Source: Chloroflexota bacterium
GTDB taxonomy: Bacteria > Chloroflexota > Chloroflexia > Chloroflexales > Kallotenuaceae
DNA length: 9,607 nucleotides
Direction: 5' to 3'
Assembly (NCBI GenBank): GCA_019240175.1
Contig: JAFAYS010001180.1
Location: 1-9,607 of the forward strand
Shown here: piece after piece, positions 1 to 6,223 of the stretch
Numbering within the stretch: the stretch's first letter is position 1
Layout: the number at the start of each line of letters is the position of its first letter
Position numbers and translations under genes: made by a program
Notes under the pieces: generated by a model
Told to the model about the DNA's origin: nothing
Databases searched by the model: none
What the model saw: only the letters and a program-made list of their open reading frames with translations

Positions 1-2
1 TC

Positions 3-680
3 GGTTCGGCGCTGGCGCAACTGAATCATGTCAACCAGATCGGGCAGGTCCATCCCGAAGTCGTGTATCGCGGCTTGCTACAGCTCGCCGGACAGCTTCA
101 GATTCTGCTGCCGGTCGGCCAGTCGCTCGATCTGCCGGCCTACGATCACGACGATCTGGCCGGCTGCTTCAACCTGCTGATCCAGCAGATCGAGGCGCTG
201 CTGCGCGCGGTTCCCACACCGCCGCCAGGCCCGATCCTTACCATTGATTTGGAGCATGCCCAGAGTCCAGCCGGCTATCCGGTGTTGCGCACGAAAGCCA
301 CGCTGGATGAGCGTCTGCTGGCGGCGGACTACGCGCTCTACCTGGTGGTCGCGGTCGGCGACGAATCCAGCGATCGGCTGCCGTTCTTGAGCAAGCATCT
401 GCCGGGCACCGTGACGGTCGCGGCCTTCGATCAGATCGATCGGCACATTGAGCGCGCGTATGGCCTGCGGCTCAGCGCCGAGCAGCGGCCCGTCGAAGCC
501 TCACTCGCGCAGGCGGTGTATTTCCAGCTGGAGCACAGCGGCACGGCCTGGGACGGCATCCGCGCCGAGCGCTCGCTGGCGATCCAGATCCCGCGTGCGG
601 TCTGGCAGGATTTCAAGCAGCTTGAGGTTACCTTGATCGCGATTCACCGCGCGCAGCAACCAGGAAATCACGCGCGCTAG
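3..680 (+). CDS. tssK: Type VI secretion baseplate protein TssK, C-terminal part (5' end outside window)
   Basis: The reading frame is open from the first bases of the window to TAG at 678-680, giving 225 residues; TssK is normally about 450, so roughly the C-terminal half is present. The visible part starts with a segment containing HPEVVYRGLLQLAGQL and then LPAYDHDDLAGCFNLL, the pattern (HPE.vY..L..laGeL, then YDHddl...F) I recognise from TssK. In known systems TssK is the trimeric baseplate subunit that connects the wedge complexes to TssL/TssM, and its C-terminal head binds the membrane complex. The next genes are TssL-like and TssM-like, in the usual K-L-M order, which supports the call. 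A GTG at 63 is not the start, because homology continues upstream of it. An internal HVNQIGQV stretch just before position 51 also fits the family. Confidence 0.83.
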   Translation, partial: GSALAQLNHVNQIGQVHPEVVYRGLLQLAGQLQILLPVGQSLDLPAYDHDDLAGCFNLLIQQIEALLRAVPTPPPGPILTIDLEHAQSPAGYPVLRTKATLDERLLAADYALYLVVAVGDESSDRLPFLSKHLPGTVTVAAFDQIDRHIERAYGLRLSAEQRPVEASLAQAVYFQLEHSGTAWDGIRAERSLAIQIPRAVWQDFKQLEVTLIAIHRAQQPGNHAR

Positions 681-737
681 GATTCACGGCTGCTTCGGCC
701 CGCGCGCCGGAATGAGCCGATAGAGGAGCTTGCTTCT

Positions 738-1484
738 ATGTCGAATGTTGTGTTTGCGCCGCGCTCACCTGCTGCCACGCAGCGGGGCGACTACACGCGC
801 GCCGGGACGCAGAGCGCCACGCGGGAGCTGGTGACGTCCAACGGCGGGATCAATCAGCCGGGGCCGCGCTTGGCCGAGATCTGCCGCCCGATGCTGAGCC
901 TGATCTTGTCGCTGCGCGATCCTGAGCGCCTGGACGACGTGGCGGCGCTGCACACGCAGTTTCAAGCTGAGTACAGCGCGCTGTATCATCAGGCTGCGCT
1001 GGCCGGTATCGACCAGGGCGATGTCGAGCTGGCCGCCTTTGCGCTGGTCGCCTTTGCCGACGAGACGATCGCCGAGTCGGCCTGGATCGATCGGGCGCAG
1101 TGGCCGTCGCTGCAGTACGACTACTTCACGACGCGTCGCGCCGGCGAGCAGTTTTTCGAGCAGCTGCAGCAGATTCAGGGCAACAAATACGACTACACGA
1201 TCTGGAAAGATGCGGCCCGCTCGCAGGTCCTCGAAGTGTATTATCTATGTCTGCTGCTGGGCTTTCGCGGTGCCTGGGCCTTCGATCCGCCGCCGCGCGT
1301 GCAGCATGAGCTCGAGCAGATCCAGCGCCACGCGCGGTCGCGTCCGCTCACGCCGATCGCGCCCAATGGCGGCCCGCGCTCGTATCGCCATCTGCTGCAT
1401 GGCACGGTGCTCGGCTGGATCTGGTTGGCGCTGGCGATCCAGGCGGTGCTGATCGGCGGCCTGCTGTGGATTCACCTGCAATAA
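738..1484 (+). CDS. tssL: Type VI/IV secretion membrane protein TssL (DotU family)
   Basis: This 248-residue protein has a poorly conserved N-terminus of about 45 residues. A helical cytoplasmic domain follows, with DotU-type signatures: LAEICRPMLSLILSLRD, then AFALVAFADETIAES (the A..aFvDE motif) and YYLCLLLGFRGAWAF (the y..cL.lGF.G.y pattern). A single C-terminal membrane helix (LGWIWLALAIQAVLIGGLLW) ends three residues before the stop, as expected for a tail-anchored TssL whose cytoplasmic hook docks on TssK and TssM. There is no C-terminal OmpA-like peptidoglycan-binding extension. The ATG at 738 follows AGGAG at 724-728 (9-nt gap). The gene lies 57 nt after tssK and 72 nt before the TssM-like gene, so co-transcription is likely. 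Confidence 0.85.
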   Translation: MSNVVFAPRSPAATQRGDYTRAGTQSATRELVTSNGGINQPGPRLAEICRPMLSLILSLRDPERLDDVAALHTQFQAEYSALYHQAALAGIDQGDVELAAFALVAFADETIAESAWIDRAQWPSLQYDYFTTRRAGEQFFEQLQQIQGNKYDYTIWKDAARSQVLEVYYLCLLLGFRGAWAFDPPPRVQHELEQIQRHARSRPLTPIAPNGGPRSYRHLLHGTVLGWIWLALAIQAVLIGGLLWIHLQ

Positions 1485-1556
1485 TGTCGGAGCCGCTCGC
1501 CGGAGCCTGTGGATCTGTGGATGCTTGAAGTGATCAGTTGTATATAAAAGGGTGCC

Positions 1557-2549
1557 ATGAACCGAGAAGGTTTGCGCGACGATCTGATTAATCTGGCGTT
1601 TTTCTGGCCATCGATTATTATCGCCTGGGTGATCGCCTGGCTGCGCTTTCGCAACGCCGATCAGGTCACGCCGCCGATTGTGCCGTCGCGGATCATGGCG
1701 CTCTGGATTGTGCTGGGCGTGATTCTGGTGCTGCTGAGCGCCTGCCTGGTCTGGCTGATCGTCAAGCGGATACGAATTGGGCGCATGGACCCGCTGCCGT
1801 GGTATCTGGTGGTCGGGCCGCGCGGCTCGGGCAAGCGCGCGCTGTTCACACAGGCCGGCGTGCGGCAGATCGCCACCTGGGACGACGACTCGTTTGTGGC
1901 GCACAACAGCATTATTCTGGATCAGATCGGCGGCTATATTCTCGACGAGGTGCAGGGTGCCGATCCTAACACGCGGCGCGAATATCTGGCGGATGTCGCG
2001 GAATTTCTGCGCGGCAAATCGCTCAAAGGCATTATCGGGACGATCGATGTGGACGCCGCGCTCGACGAGGCCGGCAGCCAGGCCCAGGCGGAGACGCTCC
2101 AAACACATCTAGCCGAGATCACGCGCCGCTTTGGCCTGGACTTGCCGATCTATCTGGTGGTCACGCGCTGCGATCGGCTGCCGGGCTTTGGGCCGTTCTT
2201 TCAGCAGCTGCCGGCGGCGGAGCGCGGCAACGCGTGGGGCGCGACGCTGACGGGCCAGCGCCAGGGCAGCGCGCTCGCCGCTTTCGATCAGGAGTGCGCC
2301 ATTCTGCACCGCGCGTTGGATGAGCGACGGCTGGTCTTTCTCGATGCCGCGCAGCCGGCGACCAACCGGCTGATCTATGAGTTCCCGAGCCAGATCACAT
2401 TGGTCTGCGAGCGGCTACGCAGCTATGTCGAGATGCTCGGCATGACCGCCTCGTCGCAGGAGCGCCTGATCGTGCGCGGCTTTTACTTTACCGGCGCGAT
2501 GCCAGCTGAGCGCGCACTGGGCGACCGCCTGACGCCGGGTGGCGTATGA
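1557..2549 (+). CDS. tssM: TssM/IcmF-like protein, N-terminal membrane and NTPase part
   Basis: This 330-residue protein matches only the first part of TssM/IcmF, which is usually above 1000 residues. Two membrane helices lie near residues 11-30 and 47-69. The NTPase domain follows, with P-loop GPRGSGKR (87-94), a DxxG-type motif LDQIGGY (121-127; DTAGRY in typical TssM) and VVTRCDRLPGF (201-211; LTKCDLlpGF in the family). Near the end RGFYFTGAMPAER (308-319) matches the RGfYFTSgtQ block. The last P-loop position is Arg94 instead of Ser/Thr, so nucleotide hydrolysis is doubtful. The frame stops at TGA 2547-2549, overlapping the ATG of the next gene, where the homology carries on. TssM forms the inner-membrane core of the T6SS trans-envelope complex with TssL. 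The start has AAGGG at 1548-1552 upstream. Confidence 0.8.
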   Translation: MNREGLRDDLINLAFFWPSIIIAWVIAWLRFRNADQVTPPIVPSRIMALWIVLGVILVLLSACLVWLIVKRIRIGRMDPLPWYLVVGPRGSGKRALFTQAGVRQIATWDDDSFVAHNSIILDQIGGYILDEVQGADPNTRREYLADVAEFLRGKSLKGIIGTIDVDAALDEAGSQAQAETLQTHLAEITRRFGLDLPIYLVVTRCDRLPGFGPFFQQLPAAERGNAWGATLTGQRQGSALAAFDQECAILHRALDERRLVFLDAAQPATNRLIYEFPSQITLVCERLRSYVEMLGMTASSQERLIVRGFYFTGAMPAERALGDRLTPGGV

Positions 2550-3109
2550 AACGCTTCGATCAACCCGCGCACGCCGAGGGTGCCGACAGCGGATCAAGCT
2601 ATTTTAGCCATGGTCTGCTGGCCAAGGTGCTCCCCAGCGATCAGAGTCTGGCGCGGCCTACCGAGCACGTGCGACGGCGACGCTGGATCAATCGCATGAT
2701 CCTGGCTGAGATTGGCTTTGTGCTCGGCGTGGCGTTGCTCCAGTTTTTTCCTGTGATCGACGACTCCTCGGCGGCGACGACCACAACGCAGCCCACCGCG
2801 ACGGTCGCTGCGCCCACCGCCACGGCTGAGCCAAGCCCCGAGGCCACGCAGACCTCCGACGTGATCACAGCCACGATCGTCGCCGAGCTCCCGCAGCCGT
2901 CGCTCACGGCGCTTCCAGCTGCGGTGATTCCCGTGGCGCTGCCCGACACCGGAGGTGACGGCGCGATCGCCGCTCCGCTGTACGCGGCACCGCTGTTGTG
3001 CATCGGCGGTGGGCTGGCGCTGTGGCTGCTGGCTGGCTCGCGATCCGCCGGTGACGTACACGGCGCGTCTGCCGCAGGCCGCGCTGATGACGAAGGAATC
3101 GGCCTATGA
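2546..3109 (+). CDS. Second half of split TssM: third membrane helix, Thr/Pro linker, LPDTG anchor-like signal
   Basis: The first ~70 of 187 residues look like the continuation of TssM. SSYFSHGLLAKVLPSDQSLA (17-36) corresponds to the family's SYFLrdLf..ViFpEa.La block, followed by the basic HVRRRRW (41-47) and a membrane helix (51-70) matching TssM's third helix. Beyond it, residues 72-130 are a Thr/Ala/Pro-rich stretch expected to lie outside the membrane. LPDTG (132-136), a hydrophobic helix (about 143-163), Arg166 and a 21-residue tail come next, resembling a sortase sorting signal though with an unusually long tail. The periplasmic domain of classical TssM is absent. The start overlaps the previous stop as ATGA; the only ribosome-binding-like sequence, GGGTGG at 2537-2542, is too close, so translation probably depends on the upstream gene. 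A frameshift mutation or assembly error at the junction is the alternative. Confidence 0.72.
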   Translation: MKRFDQPAHAEGADSGSSYFSHGLLAKVLPSDQSLARPTEHVRRRRWINRMILAEIGFVLGVALLQFFPVIDDSSAATTTTQPTATVAAPTATAEPSPEATQTSDVITATIVAELPQPSLTALPAAVIPVALPDTGGDGAIAAPLYAAPLLCIGGGLALWLLAGSRSAGDVHGASAAGRADDEGIGL

Positions 3110-4428
3110 GGACGTCTGTCCAGCCCCAACTGGTGCTGCTGGTGATGTTGCCGCTGCTGCTGGTGATGGCAACGCTGATGAACCGCCAGCCAAATGCCGT
3201 GCCACGCGTGCCCACGCCGACGCCGACCTTCACGTCCACACCAACCTTTACGCCGACGCCGACCAATACCGCGACGCCGACGTTTACGTCCACCCCGACG
3301 AATACGCCGACACCGACGTTCACGTCGACGCCCACCTTCACGCCAACGCCGACCAATACCGCGACGCCGACCAATACGCCAACCGCCACGCTGACGCCGA
3401 CCGCGACGATCACACCCACGGCCACGCTCACGCCAACCGCGACATTGACGCCGACCGCGACGTTGGTGCCCACGCCGACGTCCACCCCGACCGCCACGCC
3501 GCGTCCCGCCGATGTGCTGAGCGGCCAGCAGCACTGGGGCGGCGCAACCCGCTCCCAGGTGATCAATCGCGATCTGATCGTGGCTGCCGACGCGACGCTG
3601 ACGATCGATCCGGGTTTCGAGCTGCGCTTTGGGCCGGGCGTGCGACTGACCGTGCTGGGCACGCTCTTTGCGCAGGGCACGCAGGCCGCGCCGATTCGCA
3701 TGATCGGCACGAGCAGCGGCTGGGAAGGCATCATGGGCGGCAGCGGCAGTACGATCGTGCTGGAGCATGTGCAGCTGCGGCAGGCCGGCAGTGCTGGGAG
3801 CGCCCTGAGCAGCGTGGACGGCTCGCTGATCGTGCGCAACTCATCGGTACAGCAGAGCGGGGGTGGCATTGTGGCGCGCGGCAGTATCGTCGAGCTGCGC
3901 AACAGTACGCTCACGGGCAATACGATCGCTGGGCCGGTGGTCACCATCCAGTCGACGCGCTTTGCCACGACGACGCTGATCGGCAATACCATCGGCGGCA
4001 ATGAAACCCCGAACGGCGCGCCACAGCTGCTGATCGAAGCAGCGACGACCGCCGCGCCGGTGACCGTAGAAGGCAATCGGTTTGTGGCCAGCAGCGGCGG
4101 CGCAGGCGTGGTGCTGAATACTGATACGCCCGTGCGCGGGACGATCCGCTGCAACAGCTTCCACGACGGCACGATCGGTCTGCAGATTGGCACGCAGAGC
4201 CACGACCTGGACGGCTTCCGGCTGCTGATCGATAACAACGCGTTTATCGGCCAGGTGCGCTATGGCGCGACCGCGCCGCTGGCGTTCAATATGACCAATA
4301 ATTGGTGGGAAGCCGCCTCGGGGCCGATCGCGCCGGGCCGCAATCCGCACGGCGGCGGTGTGCCGGTCGGCATCAATCTCCTATTCCAGCCCTGGCTCAC
4401 GGCACAGCCTGGCTGCGCTCCCAGCTAG
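3106..4428 (+). CDS. Membrane-tethered surface protein: alternating Thr linker plus right-handed beta-helix
   Basis: This 440-residue protein has a hydrophobic segment at residues 9-24 (signal peptide or membrane anchor), a low-complexity linker (36-134) in which nearly every second residue is Thr, and a C-terminal domain (about 135-440) rich in short beta-strand turns. Examples are LTVLGTLFAQGT, APIRMIGTSSGWEGI, LRNSTLTGNTI and IDNNAFIG. This pattern of Asn/Gly turns with G.L.v.GTL.a.GT and W.GI is typical of right-handed parallel beta-helix proteins (NosD/pectate-lyase-like folds). I see no catalytic set, so enzyme activity cannot be assigned; adhesion or a structural surface role is possible. 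It begins with an ATGA overlap on the preceding TssM-like gene and has its own AAGGAA at 3093-3098 (7-nt gap), so it belongs to the secretion transcript. Two cysteines (about 349 and 437) are present. Confidence 0.8.
   Translation: MRTSVQPQLVLLVMLPLLLVMATLMNRQPNAVPRVPTPTPTFTSTPTFTPTPTNTATPTFTSTPTNTPTPTFTSTPTFTPTPTNTATPTNTPTATLTPTATITPTATLTPTATLTPTATLVPTPTSTPTATPRPADVLSGQQHWGGATRSQVINRDLIVAADATLTIDPGFELRFGPGVRLTVLGTLFAQGTQAAPIRMIGTSSGWEGIMGGSGSTIVLEHVQLRQAGSAGSALSSVDGSLIVRNSSVQQSGGGIVARGSIVELRNSTLTGNTIAGPVVTIQSTRFATTTLIGNTIGGNETPNGAPQLLIEAATTAAPVTVEGNRFVASSGGAGVVLNTDTPVRGTIRCNSFHDGTIGLQIGTQSHDLDGFRLLIDNNAFIGQVRYGATAPLAFNMTNNWWEAASGPIAPGRNPHGGGVPVGINLLFQPWLTAQPGCAPS
3211..3507 (+). repeat. Low-complexity X-Thr coding repeat with a 90-bp period duplication
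   Basis: These 99 codons have Thr at every second position from residue 37 to 131 of the surface protein, 47 of 48 positions; Val121 is the one exception. The alternate positions are Pro, Phe, Ser, Asn, Ala, Leu or Ile. Within it, 22 codons at 3217-3282 recur at 3307-3372 (period 90 bp) with identical amino acids. I count eight nucleotide differences between the copies, all at third codon positions. It is probably an extended extracellular stalk. Confidence 0.9.
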
Positions 4429-4453
4429 CAATCTCCGTCCGTCAGATCATAGA

Positions 4454-4482
4454 CAGCGCAGCTATCGCTTATAGCTGCGCTG
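4454..4482. terminator. Hairpin between convergent genes, probable two-way terminator
   Basis: CAGCGCAGCTAT (4454-4465) and ATAGCTGCGCTG (4471-4482) are perfect reverse complements, giving a 12-bp stem with a five-base loop (CGCTT). It lies 26 nt after the stop of the beta-helix gene and 49 nt beyond the stop of the minus-strand hydrolase, where both transcripts need to end. There is no clear T-run on either side, only CTGTTTG downstream, so intrinsic termination is inferred from position and stem strength. Confidence 0.6.
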
Positions 4483-4530
4483 CTCGCTGTTTGATCGCCA
4501 CTGATCTCTATGCAATCAAAATTGTCATGT

Positions 4531-5394
4531 TCACACAGGCGCCCCTGATGCTGTGGCTGCCAGGAACGGCAGAATGTAAGCTCGGCTATTGATCAGCGCA
4601 TGTCCGGCGTCGGGAATAATCGTCGGCGTGAGCTGCGGCACCAGCTGCTGCATACGCGCGGCGATCTTCTCGGCATCCCGCAGCGCGTCCCGCCGACCAA
4701 TCACGAGCTGGACCGGCATCCTCAACCGCCGCAGCTCATCGTCTGAGAAGAGCGGCACCACCCCGACCCGCGTCTTGAAATGCGTCATATTGAGCGTCAT
4801 CGTCTCCTCGATCTCCGCCGGGACGGATTGACCGCCCAGCACCAGCCGGTTGATCCGCCGGATGCCCCAGCCTCCCAGCAGCGACAGCGGCAGCGCGCGT
4901 GACACAAACGATAGCTTGTCTGGGACAATACCTGCGGGACTGAGCGCCACCAGCGCGGTGACGCTCGCTGGTGTGTAGATGGCGAATTTGAGCGCGGTCC
5001 AGGCTCCCTGCGAAAGGCCAATCAGCGTCACAGCCTTGATGCCCAAGCTTTGCAGCACCTCGTCCAACCACTCCGCGTAGGCCGGGCCGGCCCAGTCCAT
5101 GCGGTTGGGCGCGCTTTTGCCAGCCTCGCCCAGCAGATCGATCGCCAGCACGCGGTAGTGGCGGCTATACTCGGCCACATCGCCGGCCCACATCGCAGAG
5201 TTGGTGCCCGCGCCGTGTAAGAGCACAAGTGGTTGCGCCGCCTGCGAGCCGCTGTCGATCACAAATGTCTCGCCGTATCGTGTTGGGATGTGCAACGCTT
5301 GGTAGGGCACGGGCCAGCGAGCCAGCAGTGCGTCGTAGCGCGCCTGGACGGCTTGCTCACCGGCGACGGAGCGGTAAATAGCTGGCGGAGTCAA
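4531..5394 (-). CDS. Alpha/beta-hydrolase fold protein
   Basis: This 287-residue protein has a complete alpha/beta-hydrolase layout. The oxyanion-hole strand is PLVLLHGAGTNSAMW (about 55-69) and AIDLLGEAGKS follows. The nucleophile elbow is GLSQG with Ser128, the acid is probably Asp236 in VIGRRDALRD, and the His is His265 in PDAGHAL. All three catalytic residues are therefore present. The substrate cannot be predicted; esterase, lipase or C-C hydrolase are all possible. I chose TTG at 5394 because GAGG (complement of 5400-5403) lies five bases upstream and homologues begin close to the TPPAIYRS segment. A TTG at 5412 would add six residues but has no ribosome binding site. The gene follows the OsmC-family gene on the same strand with a gap of about 57 nt and is probably co-transcribed with it. 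Confidence 0.85.
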   Translation of the reverse strand: MTPPAIYRSVAGEQAVQARYDALLARWPVPYQALHIPTRYGETFVIDSGSQAAQPLVLLHGAGTNSAMWAGDVAEYSRHYRVLAIDLLGEAGKSAPNRMDWAGPAYAEWLDEVLQSLGIKAVTLIGLSQGAWTALKFAIYTPASVTALVALSPAGIVPDKLSFVSRALPLSLLGGWGIRRINRLVLGGQSVPAEIEETMTLNMTHFKTRVGVVPLFSDDELRRLRMPVQLVIGRRDALRDAEKIAARMQQLVPQLTPTIIPDAGHALINSRAYILPFLAATASGAPV

Positions 5395-5451
5395 AGCAGC
5401 CTCTTGCTTCAAACAAACCGGTTATGTCGTTGGCACAGTAGACCCGATCGA

Positions 5452-5868
5452 CTACACCGGAATCGCCTCGATCTGACCCAGATGAACGGGTGTGGCGGCG
5501 CGGAGCGTGTTTTGAATCTCGGCGACCTGATCGGTATCCTGCATTAGCGCGCGAATCGCCTCTTCGCTGGCCTGCGCGGCGACCGTGGCGTGATAGGTGA
5601 CATTGGTTGCTCCCGCGCCTTCTGCCGCGAAGTCACCCTCTACCGTCACCTCAACTCGCTCGACGACAATGCCACGTTTGGCGGCTTCACGGTAGATATC
5701 ATTGCAGTAGCAGGTCGCCAGCGCGAGAAAAAGCAGTTCGCCGCCGTTGACGCTTGAGCCGAAGCCTGAGGACTTGGGCGCAATCTCGATCGCGTGGAGG
5801 TTGTCGTTGGTCTGAAGCGCTATCTGATGACTGTCAAGGCTATTCTGTACCCGCGCGCGCATTCGCAT
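5452..5868 (-). CDS. OsmC family protein
   Basis: This 138-residue protein has the OsmC core: GSSVNGGELLFLALATCYCNDIYREAAKRGI at about 37-67, with Glu44 and the helix Cys residues 53 and 55, then alternating beta strands and the late QNTLRAATPV segment. OsmC/Ohr proteins reduce organic hydroperoxides with two cysteines, the second lying just before that late segment (CPxxNTL-like). Here that position has Ala/Glu, so classical peroxidase chemistry is uncertain and the CYC pair may be what remains active. I chose ATG at 5868 because AGGAG (complement of 5876-5880) stands seven bases upstream; an in-frame start at 5901 would add 11 residues that overlap the likely promoter. The hydrolase gene follows downstream on the same strand. 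Confidence 0.83.
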   Translation of the reverse strand: MRMRARVQNSLDSHQIALQTNDNLHAIEIAPKSSGFGSSVNGGELLFLALATCYCNDIYREAAKRGIVVERVEVTVEGDFAAEGAGATNVTYHATVAAQASEEAIRALMQDTDQVAEIQNTLRAATPVHLGQIEAIPV

Positions 5869-5896
5869 GATGGCTCTCCTATCGGTTGTTGCTTGC

Positions 5897-5905
5897 AGCA
5901 TAGCA
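5897..5905 (-). promoter_or_regulatory. Extended -10 promoter element for the OsmC gene
   Basis: Read on the minus strand this is TGCTATGCT, an extended -10 (TGn followed by TATGCT). It would start transcription about 20 nt upstream of the ATG, ahead of the AGGAG. No good -35 box is visible, which is usual for extended -10 promoters. Not proven by sequence alone. Confidence 0.35.
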
Positions 5906-5945
5906 TGGCGATCAATGGACGAAAGCCGATTGCATGCTCACGCCC

Positions 5946-6116
5946 TCACGGCGCGATCTGCACGATGACTTGCTCGGGAGCATCAATCCAGACCCACGCC
6001 GAGCCTTCGGCAAAGAAGAGCGCATAATACTCATCACCAGCGCCGCGCGTAGCCAGGCTGAGCAGCTGTGCTGTAACAGATAGGACGTCGATCGCCTCCC
6101 GTGTGTAGCTGAGCAA
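5946..6116 (-). CDS. Possible small protein of unknown function (56 residues)
   Basis: A short ORF runs from TTG at 6116 to TGA at 5946-5948. Its start has AGGAG (complement of 6123-6127) six bases upstream, as good as any ribosome binding site here. The product starts MLSYTREAIDVLSVTAQLLS and includes EYYALFFAEGSAWVWID; it is acidic and rich in hydrophobic and aromatic residues, with no clear membrane helix and no family I recognise. An in-frame TAG at 6135-6137 rules out a longer version in this frame. It lies 77 nt upstream of the OsmC gene on the same strand. It could also be the C-terminal relic of a larger lost gene. Without it, 5869-6223 would hold only promoter-like elements. Confidence 0.4.
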   Translation of the reverse strand: MLSYTREAIDVLSVTAQLLSLATRGAGDEYYALFFAEGSAWVWIDAPEQVIVQIAP

Positions 6117-6175
6117 GTAGATCTCCTGTCCGATCTACACTGCTGCCCGACGATGCGTTCCATCACTCCTGAAAG

Positions 6176-6184
6176 TGATATACT
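6176..6184 (+). promoter_or_regulatory. Extended -10 promoter upstream of the four-gene run
   Basis: TGATATACT fits TGnTATAAT at five of six -10 positions plus the TG extension. It lies 39 nt before the ATG at 6224. A weak -35 candidate, TTCCAT, is at 6158-6163. This is the first promoter-like sequence before the + strand genes 6224-8392. Confidence 0.4.
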
Positions 6185-6223
6185 CAAGGCTTCGATCGAC
6201 AGAAGCGTAGGCAGGCAACGCAC

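Noticed and set aside
1541..1548. TATATAAA before the TssM-like gene as a promoter
   Set aside because: It lies only 9 nt before the ATG and overlaps the ribosome binding site, so a transcript from it could not serve this gene; no -35 box at a proper distance.
1245..2108. 287-codon minus-strand ORF opposite the TssL and TssM-like genes
   Set aside because: Its translation is Arg/His/Gln-rich with no recognisable domain, typical of the antisense of GC-rich genes.
2535..2560. Programmed -1 frameshift joining the two TssM parts
   Set aside because: No slippery heptamer is visible before the stop at 2547; reinitiation at the overlapping ATG explains the arrangement more simply.
3211..3507. CRISPR array or tandem-repeat locus
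   Set aside because: The repeats are a degenerate 6-bp coding periodicity without distinct spacers and are kept in frame.
2904..4238. Long minus-strand ORF with Gly/Val repeats opposite the Thr-rich linker, and long + strand overlapping frame 2955-4004
   Set aside because: They exist only because the linker and its GC-rich codons avoid stops in other frames; the Thr/Pro frame has the ribosome binding site, signal segment and folded domain.
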